Assembly (NCBI GenBank): GCA_964651475.1
Contig: CAZYXV010000066.1
Coordinates: forward strand, 1-12,363
DNA length: 12,363 bases
Direction: 5' to 3'
Source of the DNA: JBGSMF01 sp964651475
GTDB taxonomy: Bacteria > Chloroflexota > Anaerolineae > Fen-1058
In this document: piece by piece, positions 1 to 5,136 of the stretch
Layout: each line of letters begins with the position of its first letter
Position numbering within the stretch: the stretch's first letter is position 1
The notes under the pieces: generated by a model
The model's input: the letters and a program-made list of their open reading frames with translations, nothing else
Database searches by the model: none
Told to the model about the DNA's origin: nothing
Program-made: the position numbers and the translations under genes

Positions 1-125
1 GCAGAGACGCGGAGAACGCAGAGGAAAATCAATTGAAAACTCGGCGGCCTCTGCGGTGAAAATGGCCGAAACAATGATCAAGGCCTAATTTTTTTATCTG
101 CGAAAATCAGCGTGAATCAGCGCCC
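1..125. repeat. Fragments of interspersed intergenic repeats
   Basis: No reading frame of note is visible here. Positions 1-24 read as an iterated GCAGAGACGC / AACGCAGAGG pattern. The octamer CGCAGAGG (17-24) has its exact reverse complement CCTCTGCG at 48-55. A second pattern at about 96-123 iterates a CTGCGAAAATCAGCG / TGAATCAGCG unit. From memory, both patterns resemble short repeats scattered between genes in environmental bacteria, including Chloroflexota; that is recollection and not a search result. The block lies just beyond the 3' end of the response regulator gene and could form part of its transcript end, but there is no clear stem followed by a T-run. Confidence 0.5.
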
Positions 126-162
126 AGATCAAAATGCGAACCTGTGGACAAAAGGCGCGGGG

Positions 163-807
163 TCATTTCTTGCGCTGCCGGGCGGCATAGGCCACCGCCT
201 GGTGGCGGTGCTCAAAGCCCAGCTTGCCCATAATGTTCAGCAGATGAACCCGCGCAGTGGCGGGGGTGATATTGAGCGCGCGGGCAATTTGCTGGTTGGA
301 GTAACCCTGTCCCAACAAATCCAGCACGGCCCGTTCCCGTTTGGTCAGCGCGGCGAGCGGCCCGGCGGCGCGGTCTTGGGCGTCTTGCCGGACGGCGCGC
401 ATCACTTTGGCGGCGATGTGGGGCGGCAAGTAGGAATCGCCGGCCTGCACCGCGCGGATGGCGGCGACAATTTCATCCCGGTCGGCGGCTTTGGTCAGAT
501 AGCCACTGGCGCCCGCGCTCAACGCCTGCAAGATTTGCGCTTCGTCTTCCACGCTGCTCACGACCAGAATCTTGGGCGGCGTCTGGACGGCAACCAGGCG
601 GGCGATGGTCTCTATACCGTCCATCTGCGGCATAAGTAAATCCAACACCACCACATCCGGCCGGCAGGCGGCAATCACTTGCAAGGCCTGGCTGCCGTCC
701 GCCGCCTGGCCGACCACGCGCATGTCGGCTTCGGCCTCGATGGCGAATTGTAACGCTTGCCGCATCAGCGGGTGATCGTCTACAATCACAATGTTGATCT
801 TGTCCAT
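163..807 (-). CDS. NarL/FixJ-family response regulator
   Basis: This 214-residue DNA-binding response regulator should receive a phosphate from a partner histidine kinase and bind DNA through a LuxR-type helix-turn-helix. The receiver domain (about residues 4-120) has the acidic pair D11-D12, the phosphoacceptor D56 in VVVLDLLMP, the switch S84/S85 and the conserved K106. The C-terminal HTH (about 152-208) shows LTKRERAVLDLLGQGYSNQQIA and the recognition-helix region TPATARVHLLNIMGKL. The ATG at 807 has a GGAG (complement of 815-818) seven bases upstream. The gene lies 43 bases downstream of a histidine kinase on the same strand, so the two almost certainly form a pair. It is not the OmpR-type KdpE that usually controls kdp. 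Target genes cannot be read from the sequence; the divergent kdp operon is a candidate by position only. Confidence 0.95.
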   Translation of the reverse strand: MDKINIVIVDDHPLMRQALQFAIEAEADMRVVGQAADGSQALQVIAACRPDVVVLDLLMPQMDGIETIARLVAVQTPPKILVVSSVEDEAQILQALSAGASGYLTKAADRDEIVAAIRAVQAGDSYLPPHIAAKVMRAVRQDAQDRAAGPLAALTKRERAVLDLLGQGYSNQQIARALNITPATARVHLLNIMGKLGFEHRHQAVAYAARQRKK

Positions 808-819
808 AGCGTTACTCCA

Positions 820-852
820 AGAAACCAGGTTTCTGGCAGAAACCTGGTTTCT
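820..852. repeat. Perfect 15-bp inverted repeat between kinase and regulator
   Basis: AGAAACCAGGTTTCT (820-834) and AGAAACCTGGTTTCT (838-852) are exact reverse complements separated by GGC. Each arm is itself palindromic except for its central base, so the element can form one long hairpin or two small ones. It fills most of the 43-base gap between the two genes and overlaps the stop codon of the kinase (TAG, complement of 851-853). The RNA hairpin has no T-run after it, so it is more likely a dispersed repeat or an mRNA-processing or stability element than a terminator. Confidence 0.85.
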
Positions 853-2533
853 ATTCCTCGAAACTCACGCGCAAATGAATGGTCGCGCCCCGGCCGGGCG
901 CGGAATCAACCGTCAACTGGCCGCCCAGTTCGTCAGCGCGCGTTTGCATATTGCGCAACCCCATCCCCGGCTCGGCGTGGGGCGCGTCAAAACCGCAGCC
1001 GTCGTCGCTGACGCGCAATTCAACCAGGCCGGGCGCAGCCTCTAGTTGAACGTTCACCGCAGCGGCGCGCGCGTGGCGCAGAATGTTGTTGAGCGCCTCG
1101 CTGGCAATGAAAAAGATGTGCGCTCGCATGGGGGGCGGAATGTGCCCGCCGCCGCGGACGCTGAGATGGGTCTTGAGGCCGGCGCGTTGTTCGACGTGCG
1201 CCAGCCGGTCCTGAAGAAGCTGGCTCAGGTCCATACCGTCGGGTGAGGCCAGTTGCAATTCGTACACCAGCAGCCGCATGTCGCGCAGGGCTTGCCGCGC
1301 GCCGGCGCGCAGCGTCTCTACCAAATCTGGCAGCGCGGCATAATGTCCGTGCTGCACCATGTGTTGAGCTGTGTCGGCCAGCAGGCTCAGGCTGTGCAAC
1401 GATTGGGTCATCGAATCGTGCAGGTCGCGCGCCAGCCGCTCGCGTTCGGCCAACGCGGCTTCGGCTTGCTGCTGTTCCATCAGACATTCTTGCATCACGC
1501 GCGCCTCGGTAATATCGCGGACTACAGACAGGATGTGGACTTGATCGTCCAGGTAAATGACTTGGCCCGAACAGAGACAGGTCAATCTCGCGCCGGATTT
1601 GGCGATAAAATCATATTCGCAATCGCGCACGGACCCGTGGGCGCGCAGCGCCGTGATGTATTCGGCGTGCTGCTGCGGGTTGGCCCACAGGCGCAGCGTC
1701 AGGATAGAGTTGCCCATTGCCTCTTCCCGCGTATAGCCCGAGAGGCGGCAAAAGCCCTCGTTCACTTCGACGATACGGCCATTGCGGAGGCGGGTGATGA
1801 GGATAGCGTCCGGGCTGGCGTTAAAGGCCTTGGCGAACTTGTCTTCGCTGAGACGCAGCGCCTCGCCTTGAATCTGCAAATCCAGCATCAGGCGGCGATT
1901 GACCAGCACGACCAGGCCAAAGGTGAGCGCGACGGAAAGCGTCTGGTAGGCTGCAGATACCCAGGCGTCGAAGGGATTGGATTCGGCAAAGAAATCATTG
2001 CCCGGCGGCAGGGCGATGGCCAATATAATGCGCGCCAGGCTGGTCAGGCAGTAACCCACCCAAATCACGCCCAACCAGCGGATGATGGGACGTAGGTCCG
2101 ACTTGATCTGCCGCAACATCAGCCAAGCGCATTGTGCACAAATCACCAATAGCGCAACCGAAATGTTGATCTCGCGCACCGCTAGACTCGGCTGCGCCAC
2201 AAAATAAGCGTGAACGGCCGAAAAAGCCGCCAGCAAAATAACATTATGCGTTTGGACGACGCGCTGGTGCAGAAAGCGGGCCAGCCCTCCGTACAACAGG
2301 AGCGCGCCGGCGACGATGAGCGTATTGGCGACCACCACGGACGCCCAGTCCGGCGCTATGCCGCGCAGGGTAATCAGCGCAAACGCCGCAAATTGCGCCA
2401 AATAATTAGCCAGCCACCAGTCCAGGCCGGCCCAGCGCCGGCGGTGTTGCTGCCAGATAATGGCAATCACGCCCGCGCAGATCGCGCTGCTGATGGCGTG
2501 GCTCAAGATGATGGTCCGCATGTCCAGGTGCAT
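851..2533 (-). CDS. Membrane sensor histidine kinase, PAS + HisKA_3
   Basis: This 560-residue protein is a NarL-type sensor kinase that should autophosphorylate on His and pass the phosphate to the neighbouring regulator. The N-terminal part (about 8-212) has roughly seven hydrophobic segments, with GLDWWLANYLAQFA and LRGIAPDWASVVVANTL; similar modules precede output domains in other signalling proteins. A PAS domain covers about 230-345 (FNASPDAILITRL, NEGFCRLSGYTREEAMG). The dimerisation/phosphoacceptor region is HisKA_3 with ERERLARDLHDSMTQSLHSL, H372 being the expected phosphorylated residue. The HATPase_c domain has the N box (EALNNILRHARA, N482-N483), G1 box DDGCGFD (510-516) and G2 box GMGLRNM (523-529). 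The ATG at 2533 has GAGG five bases upstream and is preferred to the ATG four codons later. The ligand is unknown; the PAS domain shows no obvious cofactor signature. Confidence 0.95.
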   Translation of the reverse strand: MHLDMRTIILSHAISSAICAGVIAIIWQQHRRRWAGLDWWLANYLAQFAAFALITLRGIAPDWASVVVANTLIVAGALLLYGGLARFLHQRVVQTHNVILLAAFSAVHAYFVAQPSLAVREINISVALLVICAQCAWLMLRQIKSDLRPIIRWLGVIWVGYCLTSLARIILAIALPPGNDFFAESNPFDAWVSAAYQTLSVALTFGLVVLVNRRLMLDLQIQGEALRLSEDKFAKAFNASPDAILITRLRNGRIVEVNEGFCRLSGYTREEAMGNSILTLRLWANPQQHAEYITALRAHGSVRDCEYDFIAKSGARLTCLCSGQVIYLDDQVHILSVVRDITEARVMQECLMEQQQAEAALAERERLARDLHDSMTQSLHSLSLLADTAQHMVQHGHYAALPDLVETLRAGARQALRDMRLLVYELQLASPDGMDLSQLLQDRLAHVEQRAGLKTHLSVRGGGHIPPPMRAHIFFIASEALNNILRHARAAAVNVQLEAAPGLVELRVSDDGCGFDAPHAEPGMGLRNMQTRADELGGQLTVDSAPGRGATIHLRVSFEE

Positions 2534-2670
2534 ACGCGCCTCGCTAATCCAAGTAGATGGTTACTGTACCAGAATGAACTGGCCAGGTAACTTGAAGCGG
2601 GTATGAGATGCAGGTCGAGTATATGCTCATGATACCATAACATGCCGCTCTCTCTTCACAAAGCGAAAGG

Positions 2671-2837
2671 GAGCGTCACCGGCTGGGGACAAGCCTGGCG
2701 GCGATTTTTGAACGTAGCCGGCCAATTATACTGACCGGAAGCTGAGCCTTTAGGCGAAAGCCCCGGCTATCCGCAGGACGCCTTTGGGCGAAGCCTCAGC
2801 TTCCATACTGGACATCAGTCCCCAGCCTGATACGCTC
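2671..2837. repeat. Nested long inverted repeat
   Basis: The outer arms are 2671-2690 and 2818-2837. GAGCGT (2671-2676) pairs with ACGCTC, and GGCTGGGGAC (2681-2690) pairs with GTCCCCAGCC (2818-2827); the four bases between these blocks do not fully match. Inside, GGAAGCTGAG (2737-2746) pairs exactly with CTCAGCTTCC (2795-2804). The centre holds the direct-repeat blocks at 2746-2762 and 2780-2795. The nested layout suggests a composite dispersed repeat or a MITE-like remnant. No transposase or target-site duplication is visible, so its mobility is inference. Confidence 0.65.
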
Positions 2838-3089
2838 GCAGCGAAAAGCGCCATTTTGTCGGGGCGATCCGCAGGACGGCAGTAGCCGGAGGACGCGTTT
2901 GCCTACCGGCAAGCGGCAACCTCCGCCCTCTGCGGCGTGGGTCATGGTCGTATTTCGCTACATTTTTCGGGGGTAGTCATGCTTAAAAACGTGGCAGGGC
3001 AAAAAAGCAGACGCGGCACGGCAGCAGCCGTAAAGAAGATGAAGGAACGAGCATAGCAAGCTTTTTCATCCTGGCATCTTTATACTTTC

Positions 3090-3143
3090 TTGACCTGCTT
3101 CCCCATTTTCTTGACCCCTAATTGACGCACTTTTAGATATACT
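3090..3143 (+). promoter_or_regulatory. Candidate promoter/operator with three phased TTGAC boxes
   Basis: TTGACC (3090-3095), TTGACC (3111-3116) and TTGACG (3122-3127) recur at 21- and 11-base intervals, close to two turns and one turn of the helix, so they lie on one DNA face. TATACT at 3138-3143 is a good -10 hexamer, but its spacing to the nearest TTGAC boxes (10 or 21 bases) is not that of a normal sigma-70 promoter. The boxes could be binding sites for an activator of the kdp operon, with transcription starting around 3150. The first kdp-operon start codon is at 3171. This is inferred from pattern only. Confidence 0.35.
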
Positions 3144-3170
3144 TTTGATAGCTTCAATGGAGGCGTTTCA

Positions 3171-3257
3171 ATGAGCGATCTCTTTTTCATTAGCCTGACA
3201 ATAATGTTCTTGGCCACCAGCCTGGCCGCTGTCTGCCAGCGATTGATGGAAGGTTGA
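3171..3257 (+). CDS. 28-residue membrane microprotein preceding kdpF
   Basis: The short frame encodes MSDLFFISLTIMFLATSLAA followed by VCQRLMEG. It has one hydrophobic span (about residues 4-22) and a charged tail, which predicts a single-pass inner-membrane peptide. The ATG is preceded by GGAGG (3159-3163) at seven bases, a strong ribosome binding site. The stop codon lies one base before the kdpF start, so the two should be co-translated. From memory, short peptides of the pattern FxxLxxxFF...CxRL precede kdpF in several bacterial kdp operons, but I cannot verify this one by search. A role in assembling or stabilising KdpFABC, as proposed for KdpF, is inference. The alternative reading is a leader peptide. 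Confidence 0.7.
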   Translation: MSDLFFISLTIMFLATSLAAVCQRLMEG

Positions 3258-3258
3258 G

Positions 3259-3351
3259 ATGAATCTGCTGTATCTTGTGACTGGACTGATTGCATTGGCG
3301 CTGCTGGCCTATCTATTTGCGGCGCTGGTGAAACCGGAGTGGTTCGGATGA
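3259..3351 (+). CDS. kdpF: KdpF, small subunit of K+-transporting ATPase
   Basis: This 30-residue peptide starts MNLLYLVTGLIALALLAYLF and ends AALVKPEWFG. It has one transmembrane helix and the family's typical C-terminal pattern (Y/A-x-L-[IV]-x-P-E-x-F). The known E. coli KdpF is 29 residues; it binds the KdpFABC complex at the membrane and stabilises it. A GGAAGG precedes the ATG by about five bases. Its stop codon TGA (3349-3351) overlaps the proposed kdpA start ATG (3348-3350) as ATGA, which is typical of translational coupling. The length, the position before kdpA and the C-terminal signature make the assignment firm. Confidence 0.9.
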   Translation: MNLLYLVTGLIALALLAYLFAALVKPEWFG

Positions 3352-5105
3352 TTGGAAACTGGCTTCAGATTGGGTTGTATCTGGTCCTGTTGCTGCTGCT
3401 CGTCAAGCCGCTGGGAGCGTATATGGCGCGCGTGTACCAGGGCGAACGCACTTTCCTCGATCCATTACTGCGGCCTGTGGAGCGATTCATCTATCGCGTT
3501 GGCGACGTGCATGCAGAAGACGAGATGGATTGGAAAACTTGGGCCATCGCCGTGCTGCTATCTAATGCGCTGGGCTTGTTGGTGGTATATGCGCTGCAAC
3601 GATTGCAAGGTATGTTGCCACTTAACCCAGAAGGCTTGCCGGCCGTTTCGCCCGACACGGCCTTCAACACCGCCGTCAGTTTTGCCACCAACACAAACTG
3701 GCAAAGCTATAGTGGTGAGACTACTCTGAGTTACCTTACACAAATGCTTGGACTGGCCGTGCAGAATTTCGTCTCGGCGGCGACAGGGATGGCGGTATTG
3801 ATCGCATTGGTGCGCGGCCTGGCGCGGCGTCCCCCCCTTCCATCCCCCCCGCTCGCGGGGGGGACAGAGGGAGGGCTTGGCAACTTTTGGGTTGATCTCA
3901 CCCGCAGCACATTGTACATTCTGCTGCCACTCTCGCTGGTGTTGGCGCTGGTGCTGGTGTCTCAGGGTGTGGTGCAGACGTTCAACTCTTACCAGAGTGT
4001 GACGCTGCTCCAACCTGCGAGGGGAATGACACAACAAACTCTGGCACTTGGCCCCGCCGCTTCGCAAATCGCCATCAAGCAACTTGGCACGAATGGCGGC
4101 GGCTTTTTCAATGCCAACTCGGCGCACCCGTTCGAAAATCCAACGCCGCTTTCCAACTTGCTAGAAATGCTGGCAATCTTGCTCATCCCGGCGGCGCTGT
4201 GCTACACCTTTGGCAAGTTGGTGGGCGACACGCGGCAAGGCTGGGCAATACTGGCAGCAATGACGATTATTTTTGTCGTGATGGTAAGCCTGGCTGTGTG
4301 GGCAGAACAATGCGCGAATCCCGCGCTGACAAAATTGGGCGTTGACCAAACTGCCAGCGAATTGCAATCCGGCGGCAATATGGAAGGCAAAGAGGTGCGC
4401 TTTGGGATTGCTTCTTCGGCGCTGTGGGCCACGGCGACAACCGCCGCGTCAAACGGCTCGGTCAACTCGATGCACGATTCGTACATGCCGATGGGCGGAT
4501 TGGCTGCGATGTGGCTAATGCAATTGGGCGAGGTCGTGTACGGCGGCGTTGGCTCAGGGCTATATGGGATGTTGGTGTTTGCCATCATTGCCGTGTTCGT
4601 GGCTGGATTGATGGTGGGCCGCACCCCCGAATACCTGGGCAAAAAGATAGAGACCTTCGAGATGAAAATGGCTGCGCTCGTTATCCTGATCCCGGTGCTG
4701 CTGGTGCTGGTTGGAACTGCGCTGGCTGTCGTTGCACCCGCGGGCAAGTCGAGCGTGCTCAACCCAGGCCCGCACGGATTCAGCGAGGTGCTGTATGCTT
4801 TTTCTTCGGCGGGCAACAATAACGGCAGCGCCTTTGCCGGGTTGAATGCGAACCTGCCTTTTTACAACATCGCGCTGGGAATGGTTATGCTCATTGCTCG
4901 CTACTGGCTGGCAATTCCGGTGCTGGCGATTGCGGGGTCTTTGGCAGGCAAAACCAAGACACCGGCTGGCGCGGGCACGTTGCCCACGCACGCGCCTCTG
5001 TTCGTTGGTTGGCTCATCGCCGTCGTCATCATCGTTGGCGCGTTGAGCTTTCTGCCGGCGCTGGCACTGGGGCCAATCGTCGAGCAGTTAATGCTGACAA
5101 GGTGA
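3348..5105 (+). CDS. kdpA: KdpA, K+-binding channel-like subunit of Kdp ATPase
   Basis: KdpA is the membrane subunit that selects K+ and carries it into the KdpFABC importer. From the ATG at 3348 it has 585 residues (E. coli about 557). All four pore-loop filter regions are recognisable: TNTNWQSY (from 114), GTNGGGFFNANSAHPFENPT (from 247), SNGSVNSMHDS (N369-G370 in the third filter), and SSAGNNNGSAFAG (G489-G493). Many hydrophobic spans match the family. The ATG at 3348 overlaps the kdpF stop and has GGAG (3336-3339) eight bases upstream; a GTG nine bases earlier is possible but has no better support. An odd low-complexity insert, PPLPSPPLAGGTEGG (162-176), lies between ALVRGLARR and LGNFWVDL and accounts for part of the extra length. 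The stop codon lies inside a strong hairpin. Confidence 0.97.
   Translation: MIGNWLQIGLYLVLLLLLVKPLGAYMARVYQGERTFLDPLLRPVERFIYRVGDVHAEDEMDWKTWAIAVLLSNALGLLVVYALQRLQGMLPLNPEGLPAVSPDTAFNTAVSFATNTNWQSYSGETTLSYLTQMLGLAVQNFVSAATGMAVLIALVRGLARRPPLPSPPLAGGTEGGLGNFWVDLTRSTLYILLPLSLVLALVLVSQGVVQTFNSYQSVTLLQPARGMTQQTLALGPAASQIAIKQLGTNGGGFFNANSAHPFENPTPLSNLLEMLAILLIPAALCYTFGKLVGDTRQGWAILAAMTIIFVVMVSLAVWAEQCANPALTKLGVDQTASELQSGGNMEGKEVRFGIASSALWATATTAASNGSVNSMHDSYMPMGGLAAMWLMQLGEVVYGGVGSGLYGMLVFAIIAVFVAGLMVGRTPEYLGKKIETFEMKMAALVILIPVLLVLVGTALAVVAPAGKSSVLNPGPHGFSEVLYAFSSAGNNNGSAFAGLNANLPFYNIALGMVMLIARYWLAIPVLAIAGSLAGKTKTPAGAGTLPTHAPLFVGWLIAVVIIVGALSFLPALALGPIVEQLMLTR
3831..3876. repeat. GC-rich palindromic element inside kdpA
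   Basis: Seven C (3844-3850) pair with seven G (3857-3863) around the loop GCTCGC. The outer flanks (CCCCCCTTCC on the left, ACAGAGGGAGGG on the right) pair imperfectly, at roughly 8 of 12 positions by eye. The arrangement resembles the intergenic element at 7261-7313, which also runs C-rich, CTTCC, stem, loop containing GCGA, stem, CAGAGGG. The kdpA frame stays open through it and reads PPLPSPPLAGGTEGG (residues 162-176). The flanking protein sequence is ordinary KdpA, which argues for an in-frame insertion. Confidence 0.75.
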
Positions 5106-5121
5106 CACACGTCACCTTGTC
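5096..5121 (+). terminator. Perfect 11-bp hairpin over the kdpA stop codon
   Basis: GACAAGGTGAC (5096-5106) and GTCACCTTGTC (5111-5121) are exact reverse complements with a 4-base loop ACAC. The kdpA stop TGA (5103-5105) lies in the left arm. The sequence AAGAGACTTTTAAAAATG follows, so only four T are present, some seven bases after the stem, and kdpB starts at 5137. A partial attenuator, an RNase barrier or a structure that tunes kdpA-to-kdpB translation are all possible; a strong terminator is unlikely inside this operon. Confidence 0.6.
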
Positions 5122-5136
5122 AAGAGACTTTTAAAA

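Larger units (their letters stand above)
2534..3170. other. 637-bp repeat-rich divergent intergenic region
   Basis: This stretch separates the divergent kinase and kdp transcription units, and I see no convincing gene in it. It contains nested inverted repeats (2671-2837, listed separately). Two near-identical blocks, GCCTTTAGGCGAAAGCC (2746-2762) and GCCTTTGGGCGAAGCC (2780-2795), flank one copy of ATCCGCAGGACG (2769-2780); that 12-mer recurs exactly at 2867-2878. A small ACCGGCAAGCGG/CCTCCGCC-rich segment follows at about 2905-2935. The right end (about 3061-3170) becomes AT-richer and carries three TTGAC boxes and two TATACT hexamers (3081-3086, 3138-3143), so the kdp promoter is probably there. 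On the opposite strand a TATACT (complement of 2618-2623) is a weak candidate -10 for the kinase operon, without a recognisable -35. Confidence 0.6.

Noticed and set aside
1..125. Possible CRISPR array from the iterated short units at the left end
   Set aside because: The units are short, irregular and without spacers of constant length; dispersed intergenic repeats explain them better.
1253..2095. A 280-codon open frame on the + strand across the histidine kinase
   Set aside because: It is the antisense shadow of the PAS and HisKA_3 coding region; its His/Gln/Arg-rich translation resembles no domain I know.
3080..3295. A 71-codon open frame on the - strand over the kdp leader and kdpF
   Set aside because: It is antisense to the microprotein and kdpF, both of which have good ribosome binding sites and protein features; this frame has neither.
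3339..3347. GTG at 3339 as start of kdpA
   Set aside because: The ATG at 3348 overlaps the kdpF stop in the common ATGA arrangement, has a GGAG at a good distance and matches the usual KdpA N-terminus.
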